NCBI GenBank assembly: GCA_964576715.1
Contig: CAZNWE010000068.1
Span: forward strand, 1-21,488
Direction of reading: 5' to 3'
Source of the DNA: SLRI01 sp964576715
GTDB taxonomy: Bacteria; Pseudomonadota; Alphaproteobacteria; Geminicoccales; Geminicoccaceae
DNA: 21,488 nucleotides
Position numbers and translations under genes: made by a program. The notes below the pieces were generated by a model. That model had not been told where the DNA came from, made no database searches, and saw only the letters and a list, made by a program, of their open reading frames with translations. Positions 6,534 through 15,957 of the stretch are shown in pieces (within the stretch, counting starts at the first letter, position 1; each line of letters begins with the position of its first letter).

Positions 6534-7438
6534 CGCGCGCCCTCGAGCAGGCGGACGACGAGATCGGCAAAGCCGATGCCGCAGTGTGCCGCCTGTTCGG
6601 GCACCAGCGACATCGGCGTCATGCCGGGCTGGGTATTGACCTCGAGCAGCACCAGCCCGTCCATGCCGCCCTTGGGGTCGAAGCGGAAGTCGGCGCGGCT
6701 GACCCCGCGGCAGCCGAGCACCCAATGGGCCCTGAGCGCCCAGTCGCAAACCTTCTCGAAGACCGGCCGCGGCAATGGCGCCGGAACGATATGCTCGGCG
6801 AAGCCTTCGGTGTACTTGGCACCGTAATCGTAGAAACGGCCCTTCTTCGGGCGGATCTCGGTCACGGTCAGCGCCTGCTCGCCGAGCACCGTGGCGGTGA
6901 GTTCGTGGCCCGGGATGTAGCGCTCGACGAGAAAGCGCGCCTCGGGGGCGATGTCGGTGCGCCTGGTCAGGACCGAGATGTCGCCAGTCTTGGCGACCAG
7001 CACATTGACCGACGAGCCTTCGGCCGCGGGCTTGACGACGAACGGCGGCTCCATCGGCGGCGGGCCGTCCTGCAGGTCCTCGAACTCGATCTCGAAGCCT
7101 TCGGGGCAGACCAGACCGGCGCTCCGGAACAGGCGCATCGCCATCGGCTTGTCCATGGCCAGGGCCGAGGCGAGCACGCCCGAATGGGTATAGGGAATGC
7201 CCATCAGGTCGAGCAGCCCCTGCACCCGGCCATCCTCGCCATAGCGGCCGTGCAGTGCGTTGAAGCAGGCGTCCGGCTTGAGTTCCGCTAGGCGGAGCGG
7301 CAGGTCGCGGCCGACGTCGATGCGGCTGACGCGGTAGCCGCGCTCCTCGAGGGCGGCGGCGCAGTTCTCGCCCGAGACCAGCGAGACCTCGCGTTCCGCG
7401 GACAGGCCGCCCATCAGGACGGCGACATGAGAGGTCAT
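6521..7438 (-). CDS. ddl: D-alanine--D-alanine ligase
   Basis: 305 residues, typical of DdlB. Cytoplasmic ATP-grasp enzyme that joins two D-Ala to make the dipeptide MurF adds to the peptidoglycan precursor. Visible motifs: GGLSAEREVSL (10-20), ALHGRYGEDG (61-70), YTHSGVLASALAMDK (83-97), the ATP-grasp KPAAEGSSVNV (136-146), YDYGAKY (203-209), DFRFDPKGG, and the Mg-binding LEVNTQPGMTPMS (265-277). The start at 7438 gives an ATGA overlap with murB and has GGAGTG about 5 nt upstream. The 3' end overlaps ftsQ. All expected catalytic motifs are present. Confidence 0.97.
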   Translation of the reverse strand: MTSHVAVLMGGLSAEREVSLVSGENCAAALEERGYRVSRIDVGRDLPLRLAELKPDACFNALHGRYGEDGRVQGLLDLMGIPYTHSGVLASALAMDKPMAMRLFRSAGLVCPEGFEIEFEDLQDGPPPMEPPFVVKPAAEGSSVNVLVAKTGDISVLTRRTDIAPEARFLVERYIPGHELTATVLGEQALTVTEIRPKKGRFYDYGAKYTEGFAEHIVPAPLPRPVFEKVCDWALRAHWVLGCRGVSRADFRFDPKGGMDGLVLLEVNTQPGMTPMSLVPEQAAHCGIGFADLVVRLLEGARCDK

Positions 7439-8361
7439 GAAATCACTCCATTGAGGTCTGGCTGGCCCGGCTGCGACAGCGTCGCCGGCCTCGAGCCCAG
7501 CCGCTTGATTTCCCATTCCAGCCGGATGCCGCTGTGCGCCTCGACGCGAGCGCGCACGGTCTCGCCGAGCGCCTCGAGGTCGGCCGCGGTGGCGCCGCCG
7601 GTGTTGATGAGAAAGTTGCAATGCTTATCGGAGACCATGGCGGCACCCCGGGTCAACCCCCGGCAGCCGGCCTGGTCGATCAATTGCCAGGCCCGGTGGC
7701 CGGGTGGATTCTTGAACGTGCTGCCGCCGGTGGCGACCCGCAGCGGCTGGGCGGCCTCGCGCTCGGCCTTGATCTCAGCCATGCGGGTCTTGATGGCGGC
7801 AGGGTCGCCGGGCTCGAGCGCAAAGGCGGCGCGGACCACGATCCAGTCCTCGGGCAGCTCGGAATGGCGGTAGGCGAAGCCGAGCTCGGCATTGCCAAGT
7901 CGATGCAACCGGCCGGTGCGGTCGAGGGCCTCGGCCCAGATCAGCCGGTCCCGCGTCTCACCGCCGAAGGCGCCGGCGTTCATGCGCACCGCACCACCGA
8001 TGGTGCCCGGGATGCCGATCATGAATTCGATGCCGACGAGCCCGGCGCGTTGCGCCTCCTGGGCGACGCGCTGGTCCAGGGCACCCGCACCGGCGATCAG
8101 CGTGGTGCCGTCGCGCTCGACCCGGGCGAGCGGCCCGCCGAAGCGCACGACCACGCCCCCGATGCCGCCGTCGCGGATCAGCATGTTCGAGGCCACGCCG
8201 ATCGGCAGGACCGGCACGGAAGCGGGCGTCGCGGCGAGGAAGCCGGCCAGATCATCGGCGTCGGCCGGCTGGAACAGTCGGGCCGCCGGGCCACCGACCC
8301 GCAGCCAGGTCAACGGGGCAAGCGGCACGTTCTCGCGCATGCTGCCGCGGTAAGAGGTCAT
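7435..8361 (-). CDS. murB: UDP-N-acetylmuramate dehydrogenase MurB
   Basis: 308 residues. FAD-dependent reductase that converts UDP-GlcNAc-enolpyruvate to UDP-MurNAc using NADPH. FAD-domain motifs include LRVGGPA (20-26), GVASNMLIRDGG (55-66) and GIPGTIGGAVRMNAGAFG (116-133). The substrate domain has YRHSELP (164-170), the proton-donor Ser214 in GGSTFKNP, SDKHCNFLINTGGA (244-257) and Glu282 near the C-terminus. The start at 8361 makes an ATGA overlap with the murC stop, with GGGAG about 6 nt upstream. The gene ends in an ATGA overlap with ddl. The usual GxGSN motif reads GVASN here, a mild change. Confidence 0.97.
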   Translation of the reverse strand: MTSYRGSMRENVPLAPLTWLRVGGPAARLFQPADADDLAGFLAATPASVPVLPIGVASNMLIRDGGIGGVVVRFGGPLARVERDGTTLIAGAGALDQRVAQEAQRAGLVGIEFMIGIPGTIGGAVRMNAGAFGGETRDRLIWAEALDRTGRLHRLGNAELGFAYRHSELPEDWIVVRAAFALEPGDPAAIKTRMAEIKAEREAAQPLRVATGGSTFKNPPGHRAWQLIDQAGCRGLTRGAAMVSDKHCNFLINTGGATAADLEALGETVRARVEAHSGIRLEWEIKRLGSRPATLSQPGQPDLNGVIS

Positions 8362-9806
8362 GCGCCGCTCCCGAAAGACCGGTCGCGCAGCTGGTCGGGC
8401 AGCGCATTGGCCCACTGGCTGATGGTGCCGGCGCCGAGACAGACGACGAGATCGCCGGGTGCCGCCAAGGTGGCCACCCTGGCCGGCAGGTCATCGCGGC
8501 CGTCGATCGCCTCAGCGGTGCGCTGGCCGTGGCGGATCAGGCCCTCGACCAGGGCGTCGCGATCGATGCCCTCGATCGGCGCCTCGCCGGCGGCGTAGAC
8601 CGGGGCCACCAGCACCACGTCGGCATCGGCGAAGCAGGTGCAGAAATCCTCGAAGAGCTCCTTCAGCCGGCTGAAGCGGTGCGGCTGAACGACGGCGATG
8701 ACCCGGCCCCGGCTCGCCTGTCGTGCGGTCTTCAGGACCGCCTTGATTTCCACCGGATGGTGACCGTAATCGTCGACGATGGTCACCCCGCCGACTTCGC
8801 CGGTGACGGTGAAGCGGCGCTTGACCCCGCCCAGGCCTTCGAGCGCCTGGCGGACGGTCGCTTCCGTCATGCCGAGCTGATCAGCGATGGCGATGGCGGC
8901 CAAGGCGTTCTGGACGTTGTGGTGGCCGGGCAGGGCGAGGTTGAAATCGACGAAGCGACGGGTCTCGCCGGTGGCCGCGTCGCGGATGAAGACGTCGAAG
9001 CGCGAGCCCTTGGCATCGGAGATCGGCTCGGTGGCGCAGATGTCGGCCTGCGGGTTGAAGCCGTAGGTGCGGACCTTGCGGTCGGTGATCCGGCCGACCA
9101 AGGCCTGGACCTCGGGGTGGTCGATGCACAGGATGGCGACGCCATAGAAGGGCAGGCGCTCGACGAAGTCCTGATACGCAGCCTTGACCCGTTCGAAATC
9201 ACCCCAGAATTCCATGTGCTCGGGATCGATATTGGTGACGATGCCGATGGTGGCCGGCAGGCGGAGAAAGCTGCCGTCGCTCTCGTCGGCCTCGACCACC
9301 ATCCAGTCGCCGGCGCCGAGCCTGGCATTGGTGCCGTAGGCGTTGATGATGCCGCCGTTGATCACGGTCGGCTCGAGGCCTGCCGCATCGAAGAGCGCGG
9401 CCACGATTGCCGTCGTCGTCGTCTTGCCGTGCGTGCCGGCGACCGCGACCGCGGGATGCAGGCGCATGATCTCGCCCAGCATGTCGGCCCGCCGCACGAT
9501 CGGCAGCCGCCGCCGGCGCGCCTCGATCAGCTCCGGGTTGTCGGGCCTGATCGCCGTCGACACCACCAGCACCCGGGCATCGCCCAGGTTTTCCGGCTGG
9601 TGGCCGATGGCGATGGTCATGCCCTTGGCGCGCAGGCGCTGGACATTGGCGTTGTCGCTGACGTCCGAGCCCTGGATGGTGTAGCCCATGCCCGCCAGGA
9701 TCTCGGCGATGCCGCTCATGCCGATGCCGCCGATGCCGACGAAATGGATGGCCCCGGTCTCGAGCGGCTGGATGCGCAGATGACGCGCCAGAATGGCCTC
9801 GCTCAT
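8358..9806 (-). CDS. murC: UDP-N-acetylmuramate--L-alanine ligase MurC
   Basis: 482 residues. Cytoplasmic ATP-dependent ligase that adds L-Ala to UDP-MurNAc, the first amino acid of the stem peptide. The UDP-binding N-terminal loop is VGIGGIGMSG (23-32), and the ATP loop is GTHGKTTTT (124-132). DESDGSFL, NIDPEHMEFWGDFERVK and, in the C-terminal domain, DDYGHHPVEI and QPHRFSR are present. The ATG at 9806 overlaps the murG stop as ATGA and has GGAGG 7 nt upstream. It overlaps murB by ATGA at its end. Confidence 0.98.
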   Translation of the reverse strand: MSEAILARHLRIQPLETGAIHFVGIGGIGMSGIAEILAGMGYTIQGSDVSDNANVQRLRAKGMTIAIGHQPENLGDARVLVVSTAIRPDNPELIEARRRRLPIVRRADMLGEIMRLHPAVAVAGTHGKTTTTAIVAALFDAAGLEPTVINGGIINAYGTNARLGAGDWMVVEADESDGSFLRLPATIGIVTNIDPEHMEFWGDFERVKAAYQDFVERLPFYGVAILCIDHPEVQALVGRITDRKVRTYGFNPQADICATEPISDAKGSRFDVFIRDAATGETRRFVDFNLALPGHHNVQNALAAIAIADQLGMTEATVRQALEGLGGVKRRFTVTGEVGGVTIVDDYGHHPVEIKAVLKTARQASRGRVIAVVQPHRFSRLKELFEDFCTCFADADVVLVAPVYAAGEAPIEGIDRDALVEGLIRHGQRTAEAIDGRDDLPARVATLAAPGDLVVCLGAGTISQWANALPDQLRDRSFGSGA

Positions 9807-10942
9807 CGGGCGGCCTCCGGCTTGGTGCGGGGCTGGCCGTCGGCGAGCGGCGCCGCATTGGGCAGCAGGGCCAGCACCGCCTCGGCGAGCCGCGCCGCGG
9901 CATCGCTCTGGTAGGCGGTGCTGGCGGCGGCGGCGAGCCGTTCGAGCGCCTCCGGTGCGGTCAACAGCGAGACGAGCTCACGCTCGAGGGTCGCCGGGTC
10001 GAGATCCTGCTGCAGGATGCAGCGGCAGCCGCCGACAGCGGCCAGCGCCTCGGCATTGGCGCGCTGGTGGTCGTCGGCGGCAGCGGCATAGGGGACGAGG
10101 ATCGAGGGCCGGCCCATGGCCATGATCTCGGCGAGGCTCGAGGCCCCGGCGCGGCTGATGATCAGGTGCGCCTGTCCCAGCTGCGCCGGCATGTCCTTGA
10201 AGAACGCGGCGACTTCGGCCTCGGTGCCCTGGGCCGCATAGGCCTCGCAGACCCGGTTCAGATCCTCGGGGCGGCATTGCTGCTGGATGCGCAGGCGACG
10301 GCGCAGGCTCTCGGGCAGCCGCGCCACCGCTTCGGGTACGACATCGCTGAAGATCCTGGCACCCTGGCTGCCGCCGATGACCAGGAGCCGGCACGGTGCG
10401 CCGGGGCTCGGCGCCGCGAACGACACCCCGTCCACCTTGAAATCGGGACGGACGGGATTGCCGGTGACGACCCGCCGGGCCCGGCTGTCCGGCACGTCGC
10501 GGGTCGCAGGGAAGCTCAGCGCAATGGTCGAGGCGAGCCGGGCAAGCAGCCGGTTGGCCCGGCCGAAGACGGCATTCTGCTCGTGCAGGAGGACCGGCCG
10601 GTCGGTGAGGCGGGCAGCGAGACCGACCGGGACGCAGGCATAGCCGCCGAAGCAGGCGACCGCGGCCGGTGCGAGACGCCGGCAATGAACGATGCTTTGC
10701 GCCGTGCCGCGTGCCAAGGCGGCAAGCCCGGCGAGCCTGGCCCGGGGGCTGCCCGAGGGGCTGCCGGCCTTGATCACGTGACGGCCGATGTCGTCCGGCA
10801 GGTAGCGCGCGCCGCGTTCGTCGGTGATCACCGCCACCCGCTTGCCGCAGGCGATCAGGCGGCGCGCCAGGGCGAGGGCGGGGAACATGTGCCCGCCGGT
10901 ACCGCCGGCGGCAATCAGCACGAGGGTGGTCGCGGCGGTCAT
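9803..10942 (-). CDS. murG: Lipid II synthase MurG (GlcNAc transferase)
   Basis: 379 residues. GT-B fold glycosyltransferase on the inner face of the membrane that adds GlcNAc to lipid I to give lipid II. Motifs: GGTGGH (13-18) in the acceptor domain, HEQNAV (120-125), GGSQG (190-194), SRAGASSLAEI (263-273) and the nucleotide-binding PYAAAADDHQRANA (284-297). The open frame extends further upstream, but the ATG at 10942 is chosen: it precedes the family N-terminus, overlaps the ftsW stop as ATGA and has GGAG about 8 nt upstream. A short Ala/Pro-rich tail (about 20 residues) follows the conserved fold. Confidence 0.97.
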   Translation of the reverse strand: MTAATTLVLIAAGGTGGHMFPALALARRLIACGKRVAVITDERGARYLPDDIGRHVIKAGSPSGSPRARLAGLAALARGTAQSIVHCRRLAPAAVACFGGYACVPVGLAARLTDRPVLLHEQNAVFGRANRLLARLASTIALSFPATRDVPDSRARRVVTGNPVRPDFKVDGVSFAAPSPGAPCRLLVIGGSQGARIFSDVVPEAVARLPESLRRRLRIQQQCRPEDLNRVCEAYAAQGTEAEVAAFFKDMPAQLGQAHLIISRAGASSLAEIMAMGRPSILVPYAAAADDHQRANAEALAAVGGCRCILQQDLDPATLERELVSLLTAPEALERLAAAASTAYQSDAAARLAEAVLALLPNAAPLADGQPRTKPEAAR

Positions 10943-12051
10943 GGGATCGGCTCCAGGCGTGCCCCGCGGCGGGTCAGGGCCAAGAGCATCCCCATGGTCA
11001 GCGCAACCGCCACCAGCGAGGAACCGCCATAGGAGATGAAGGGCAGGGTCATGCCCTTGGTCGGTACCAGGTTGACGTTGACGGCCATGTTGACCAGCGC
11101 CTGCAGGCCGAATTGCGCGACGAGGCCGGTCGCCGCCAGCTGGACGAAGCGGTTGGGGTTGAGCTGCAGGCGCCAAAGCGTGCGCAGCACCAGCCCGGCG
11201 AAGAGGGTGACGATGACGAGGCAGGCGATGATGCCGAACTCCTCGGCGACCGTGGCGAAAACGAAGTCGGAATGGGCCTCGGGCAGACGGAACTTGATCA
11301 CCCCCTCGCCCGGGCCGCGGCCGAAGAAGCCGCCGGACTGCACGGCACTCAGCGCCCGCTCGACCTGGTAGATCTCGGCCGCCGGATCGAGAAAGGCATC
11401 GACCCGTTCACGGACGTGCGGCAGCAGCGTGTAGGCGCCCCAGAGGCCACCGATCCCGGCCCCGGCGAGGGCGATGATCGGCAGCCAGCCGAGCCCGGCG
11501 ACGAACAACTGGGTCGCAAAGAACGACGCCACCACCGCCGCCATGCCGAGATCCGGCTGCAGCAGCAAGATCGCCATCGTGCCGCCGACCAGGAGCAGTG
11601 CCCAGGGCAACCCCTGGAGACCCGGTCGGCTGGCGAGCAGCCAGGCCACGACCACGGCGAGGCCGGGCTTGAGGAACTCCGAAGGCTGCAGCTGCTGGCC
11701 GCCGATGAACAGCCAACGGGTGGCGCCCTTGATCTCCGGGGCGACGAAGAGCGTGGCCAAGGTCAGCAGCGACGCCGCGGCGAAGACGCCCACCGCGAGG
11801 CGGAGGACACCGCGCGGGGCGAGCAGCGAGACCGCAAAGAGGCAGCTCGCGGCCGGCAACAGGACAATGAAGTGGCGGATGACGAAATGCATCCCCTCGA
11901 GGCGGAGATTGCGGGCGATGGGCGGGCTGGAGGCCAGCACCATGATGGCCCCGATGAGCACCAAAAGGCCGATGCCGACGAGCAGGAAGCGGTCGACGGT
12001 CCACCACCATTGGCCGAGCAGCGAGCGGTCGGTGCGGGCGAAGACGCTCAT
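10939..12051 (-). CDS. ftsW: Septal peptidoglycan polymerase FtsW
   Basis: 370 residues with about ten membrane segments. SEDS-family glycosyltransferase that polymerises lipid II at the septum with its partner FtsI. Visible signatures: KGATRWLFIGGQQLQPSE (108-125), LLLQPDLGMA (162-171), the periplasmic EAHSDFVFA (258-266) whose Asp262 matches the catalytic Asp of the family, and NVNLVPTKGMTLPFISYGGSS (325-345) near the end. The ATG at 12051 overlaps the murD stop as ATGA, with GGGAGG about 7 nt upstream. The order murD-ftsW-murG is the standard one. Confidence 0.98.
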   Translation of the reverse strand: MSVFARTDRSLLGQWWWTVDRFLLVGIGLLVLIGAIMVLASSPPIARNLRLEGMHFVIRHFIVLLPAASCLFAVSLLAPRGVLRLAVGVFAAASLLTLATLFVAPEIKGATRWLFIGGQQLQPSEFLKPGLAVVVAWLLASRPGLQGLPWALLLVGGTMAILLLQPDLGMAAVVASFFATQLFVAGLGWLPIIALAGAGIGGLWGAYTLLPHVRERVDAFLDPAAEIYQVERALSAVQSGGFFGRGPGEGVIKFRLPEAHSDFVFATVAEEFGIIACLVIVTLFAGLVLRTLWRLQLNPNRFVQLAATGLVAQFGLQALVNMAVNVNLVPTKGMTLPFISYGGSSLVAVALTMGMLLALTRRGARLEPIP

Positions 12052-13415
12052 GCCGCCGCCTCCCGGGTGGCGAGGTCACGGGCCAGCGCGGCGAAGGTGT
12101 TGCCCCTTTCCTCGTAATTGGCGAACTGGTCGAAGGAGGCGCAAGCGGGCGCCAGCAGCACCACGGGTGCTGCGGCGTCGCTGGCGCGTGCCGCCGCGTA
12201 GGCTGCGGGCAGGGCGCGCTCGAGCCGCCCGCTCTCTTCCACCGGCAGGATCTTAGGCAGCGTCGCCGCGATCTCGCCCGCCGCCTCGCCGATCAGCCAG
12301 GCACCGCGCACGCCCGAAAGGTGCGGCAGGAGGGCCGCAAAGCCGCCGGGCTTGGGCTTGCCGCCGGCGATCCAGAAGATGTCCTGAAAGCTGGAGAGGC
12401 TCGGGATCGCCGCCTCGGGGTTGGTCGCCTTGCTGTCGTCGACGAACCGCACCCGGCCGGCCCGGGCCACGGTCGCCATACGGTGCGGCAGGCTTTCGAA
12501 GTCGGCAAAGCCCTCGACCGCGTCGCTTCCGGCGATGCCCATGGCACGGAGTGCGGCATAGGCGGCGGCGGCATTCTGGCGGTTGTGACGGCCGGTCAGG
12601 CTCTGGACGCCGGCCAGCTCGGCGACGGGGCGCGGGGGGCCGTCGATGGCGTCGATCAGCGTCGTGCCGCGGGCATAGACGCCGCGGTCCACCCCGCGCG
12701 CGGCACTGATGCGGATCACCCGGCGGCCAGCCGATTCGACCGCGTCGGCGATGCCGCTCGAGGTCGGATCGTCGACCCCGATCACGGCGATGCCGGCTGC
12801 CGGCAACAGGTCGAAGAGCCGCCTCTTGGCAGCGACATAGGCGGCAAAGGTGCCGTGGCGGTCGAGATGGTCGGGCGTGATGTTGAGCAACACCGCAACA
12901 TGCGGCGTGAGCTCGGTGGTGAGATCGAGCTGGTAGGAAGAGAGCTCGAGAACGAAGACGCGATCGGCGCCGCCGAGTTGCAGATCGAGCACCGGCTTGC
13001 CGATATTGCCGCCGAGCGCAGCATCGCAGCCAGCCGCCAGCAGCAGATGGTGAAGCAGTGCTGTGGTCGTCGATTTGCCGTTGGTGCCGGTGATGCCGAC
13101 GACCTTCCGCCCGTCGAGCCGCCGGGCGAAGAGGTCGATGTCGCTGGTGACGTTGATGCCGTGCGCCAGGGCTTCGGCGATCACTGGATGCGGTGCCGGG
13201 TGGTGGAGCGGCACGCCGGGGCTGACGACCAGGGCATCGAGCGTGCTGACATCGGCGAGGTTGCCGGCCTTGCCGCCGGCCGCGACGGCCGCGGCGAGCG
13301 CTGCGGCACCGTCATCGAACACCACGCACGCCCGGCCGAAGGCGAGTTGATCACAGAGCACCGCCATGCCGCTTCTGGCCATGCCGAGGATACCGATGCG
13401 CCGGGGCTCGCTCAC
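12048..13415 (-). CDS. murD: UDP-N-acetylmuramoyl-L-alanine--D-glutamate ligase MurD
   Basis: 455 residues. Cytoplasmic ligase adding D-Glu to UDP-MurNAc-L-Ala. Visible are the N-terminal nucleotide-binding GILGMARSGMA (8-18), the ATP loop GITGTNGKSTTT (107-118), LELSSYQLD, NITPDHLDRHG and the AKRRLF segment carrying the carbamylated Lys position. DDSKATNP is the C-terminal domain motif. The start is GTG at 13415, 7 nt after the mraY stop; the mraY stop TGAGGGG overlaps its ribosome binding site, so the two are probably coupled. The 3' end overlaps ftsW by ATGA. Confidence 0.97.
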   Translation of the reverse strand: MSEPRRIGILGMARSGMAVLCDQLAFGRACVVFDDGAAALAAAVAAGGKAGNLADVSTLDALVVSPGVPLHHPAPHPVIAEALAHGINVTSDIDLFARRLDGRKVVGITGTNGKSTTTALLHHLLLAAGCDAALGGNIGKPVLDLQLGGADRVFVLELSSYQLDLTTELTPHVAVLLNITPDHLDRHGTFAAYVAAKRRLFDLLPAAGIAVIGVDDPTSSGIADAVESAGRRVIRISAARGVDRGVYARGTTLIDAIDGPPRPVAELAGVQSLTGRHNRQNAAAAYAALRAMGIAGSDAVEGFADFESLPHRMATVARAGRVRFVDDSKATNPEAAIPSLSSFQDIFWIAGGKPKPGGFAALLPHLSGVRGAWLIGEAAGEIAATLPKILPVEESGRLERALPAAYAAARASDAAAPVVLLAPACASFDQFANYEERGNTFAALARDLATREAAA

Positions 13416-13422
13416 CGGCCCC

Positions 13423-14511
13423 TCACCGCAGCTTCAGCGTGGACAGGCCGATCAGCGCCAGGATGGTGGCGATGATCCAGAACCGGATGACGATGGTCGG
13501 CTCCTGCCAGCCCTTCTTCTCGAAGTGGTGGTGCAACGGCGCCATGCGGAAGATCCGCTTGCCGGTAAGCTTGAAGGAGGCGACCTGAACGATGACCGAC
13601 ACCGCCTCGAGGACGAAGAGCCCGCCGATCATCGCCAGCACCAGCTCATGCTTGGCGGCGACCGCGATGGTGCCCAGGGCACCGCCGGTCGCCAGCGAGC
13701 CGGTATCGCCCATGAAGACCATGGCCGGCGGGGCGTTGAACCAGAGAAAGCCGAGCGACGCGCCAACCATCGCGGCGCAGAACACGGCGAGCTCGCCCGT
13801 ACCCGGCACGAAGGGAATGCCGAGATAGCTCGAGAAGATGGCGTTGCCGACGAGATAGGCGATGAAGGCGAAGCAGCCGGCGGCGATCATGACCGGCACG
13901 ATGGCCAGGCCGTCGAGCCCGTCGGTGAGGTTCACGGCATTGGACGCACCGACGATGACGAAGACCGCGACCAGCGGAAAGAAGAGACCCAACGGCAGCA
14001 GCAGGTCCTTGAAGAAGGGCATCGCCAGTGAGGTCGCCAGTGGCGCCGGGGCGAAGGTGATCAGGGCAAGGGCCGCGGCAAGGGCGATGATGCCCTGCAG
14101 CAAGAGCTTGTAGCGACCGGAAAGCCCGGACGAGCTGCGCTGGGTCAGCTTCATCAGGTCGTCGGCAAAGCCGATGCCGCCGAAGCCGAGCGTGACGATG
14201 AGCACCACCCAGACATAGCCGTTGGTGAGATCGGCCCAGAGCAGGGTCGAGGCGGCAATCGCGATCAGGATGAGCACACCGCCCATGGTCGGCGTGCCTT
14301 TCTTGGTCAAGAGATGCGATTCCGGCCCGTCCTCGCGGATCGGCTGGCCCTCCCGCTGCTTCTTCTTCAGCCAGCGAATCACCGGGCCGCCGAGGATGAA
14401 GCAGATGAGCAGCGCCGTCATCACCGCCCCGCCGCTGCGAAAAGTGATGTAGCGGAAGACGTTGAAGAGGGTGAACTGGTCGGCCAGCGGCACCAGGAAG
14501 TGATAGAGCAC
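13423..14511 (-). CDS. mraY: Phospho-MurNAc-pentapeptide transferase MraY
   Basis: 362 residues with about ten membrane segments. It transfers phospho-MurNAc-pentapeptide to undecaprenyl phosphate to make lipid I. Signatures: GTPTMGG (72-78), the Asp pair in FADDLMK (115-121), NAVNLTDGLDGLA (191-203), the catalytic-site Asp in FMGDTGS (266-272) and PLHHHFE (325-331). The start is GTG at 14511, 3 nt after the murF stop, with GGAGGG 7 nt upstream that lies inside the murF 3' end. The length and N-terminus (MLYHFLVPL) match the family. Confidence 0.98.
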   Translation of the reverse strand: MLYHFLVPLADQFTLFNVFRYITFRSGGAVMTALLICFILGGPVIRWLKKKQREGQPIREDGPESHLLTKKGTPTMGGVLILIAIAASTLLWADLTNGYVWVVLIVTLGFGGIGFADDLMKLTQRSSSGLSGRYKLLLQGIIALAAALALITFAPAPLATSLAMPFFKDLLLPLGLFFPLVAVFVIVGASNAVNLTDGLDGLAIVPVMIAAGCFAFIAYLVGNAIFSSYLGIPFVPGTGELAVFCAAMVGASLGFLWFNAPPAMVFMGDTGSLATGGALGTIAVAAKHELVLAMIGGLFVLEAVSVIVQVASFKLTGKRIFRMAPLHHHFEKKGWQEPTIVIRFWIIATILALIGLSTLKLR

Positions 14512-14514
14512 CCG

Positions 14515-15957
14515 TCAGCCCTCCGCCGGAGAAGGGGCGGCCTCGCGGACCGGAGTCGCGACCGGCTCGAGCGCTTCGATCACGTGGCGCATGGCGCTGC
14601 CGAGCGAACCCTTGACGAGCACCACGTCACCCGGCTCGAGCGCTTCGGCGACGAGCGGGGCCAGTTGTCTGCTGTCGGTGGCCCAGCCGCCTTGCCGTGC
14701 CGCGGGCAGTGCGTCGAACAACTGGCGCATCAGCGGTCCCGCCGTGAAAACCAGCTGGACGTCGGCCGCGGCGAGCGGGGCCGCGAGGTCGGCGTGCAGC
14801 TCTGGCCCGGTGGCGCCGAGCTCGAGCATGTCGCCGAGGACGGCGACGCGCCGGCCCTGCTGCCGCCCCAGCACCTGGATGGCGGCCGCCATCGATGCCG
14901 GGTTGGCATTGTAGCTTTCGTCCTGCAGCGCGATCGTTCCACCACCCCAGGCGAGCGTGCGAAAGCCGCCCCGGCCGGCCCCCGGGCGGACGCCGGCCAG
15001 GAGCTGGGCGGCGGTGTCGAGATCGAGGCCGAGCCGATCGACGACCGCCAGCACCGCCAGAGCATTCATCGCCCAGTGCCGACCGGGTGCGGCAAGGCGA
15101 AGGCGGTGCGTACGGCCGGCCAGATCGACCGTCGCGCGGCTGCCCTGGCTTTCGGGGACGAATTCGACCAGTCGGACATCGACAGCCGGCCCGCTGCCGA
15201 AGGTTACGACATGCTCGGCAAAACGCGCGGCGGCGGCGGCGAGCCGATCGGCGTGCAGGGTCTCGGCATTCACCACGGCGATGCCGCCCGGCTCCAGGCC
15301 TTCGAAGATTTCGGCCTTCGCATCGGCAATGCCGCCGGTGTCCGCGAAATTCTCGAGATGCGCTGGGGCAACGGCCGTGATCACGGCGATGTGCGGCCGG
15401 GCGATCCGGGTCAAAGCACTGATCTCGCCTGCGTGGTTCATGCCGATCTCGGCCACGCCGAAGCGGCTTTCCGGTGGCAGGTTGGCGAGGGTCAACGGGA
15501 CCCCCCAATGGTTGTTGTAGCTGGCCCGGCTGGCGTGGCAGCTGCCGAACCCGCCCAATACCTGGCGCAGCATCTCCTTGGTGCTGGTCTTGCCGACGCT
15601 CCCGGTGACCGCGACGATCCGCGCCTCGGCCCGATCGCGCCCGGCTCGGCCGAGCCCTTCGAGCGCTGCCTGGGTGTCGTCGACGACGAGCAACGGGGCG
15701 TCCTCGGCGACGTCTTCGGGCCGGTGGGTGACGACGGCGGCCGCGGCGCCGCGGCCGAGCGCCTCGGCGACGAACCCGTGGCCATCGCGGTTCGGGCCCA
15801 AAAGCGCCACGAAGAGTTCGCCCGGCTGCAGCGTGCGGGTGTCGATCGCGACCGTGCCGGCCCGCCAGTCGCGGCGGCTGCGGCCACCGGTGGCGGCAGC
15901 CGCGTCCACCGCCTGCCAGAGCATCCGCATCCCGCCGTCCTGGCTGCCACCGGTCAC
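14515..15957 (-). CDS. murF: UDP-MurNAc-tripeptide--D-Ala-D-Ala ligase MurF
   Basis: 480 residues. Cytoplasmic ligase that attaches D-Ala-D-Ala (the Ddl product) to the UDP-MurNAc tripeptide and so finishes the soluble precursor. Motifs: IDTRTLQPGELFVAL (38-52), the ATP loop VTGSVGKTSTKEM (117-129), SYNNHWGVP, EIGMNHAGEI and DESYNANP. The GTG at 15957 is chosen because it makes a GTGA overlap with the murE stop; internal ATGs at residues 10 and 12 are alternatives. The last 20 or so residues are Pro/Ala/Glu-rich. Confidence 0.97.
   Translation of the reverse strand: MTGGSQDGGMRMLWQAVDAAAATGGRSRRDWRAGTVAIDTRTLQPGELFVALLGPNRDGHGFVAEALGRGAAAAVVTHRPEDVAEDAPLLVVDDTQAALEGLGRAGRDRAEARIVAVTGSVGKTSTKEMLRQVLGGFGSCHASRASYNNHWGVPLTLANLPPESRFGVAEIGMNHAGEISALTRIARPHIAVITAVAPAHLENFADTGGIADAKAEIFEGLEPGGIAVVNAETLHADRLAAAAARFAEHVVTFGSGPAVDVRLVEFVPESQGSRATVDLAGRTHRLRLAAPGRHWAMNALAVLAVVDRLGLDLDTAAQLLAGVRPGAGRGGFRTLAWGGGTIALQDESYNANPASMAAAIQVLGRQQGRRVAVLGDMLELGATGPELHADLAAPLAAADVQLVFTAGPLMRQLFDALPAARQGGWATDSRQLAPLVAEALEPGDVVLVKGSLGSAMRHVIEALEPVATPVREAAPSPAEG

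Noticed and set aside
8529..9914. 461-codon plus-strand frame opposite murC
   Set aside because: Antisense shadow of murC: the sequence is mirror-like, rich in Asp, Gly, Ala and Val, with no motifs and no ribosome binding site. The same holds for the other long plus-strand frames (for example 14314-16050 and 16047-17441).
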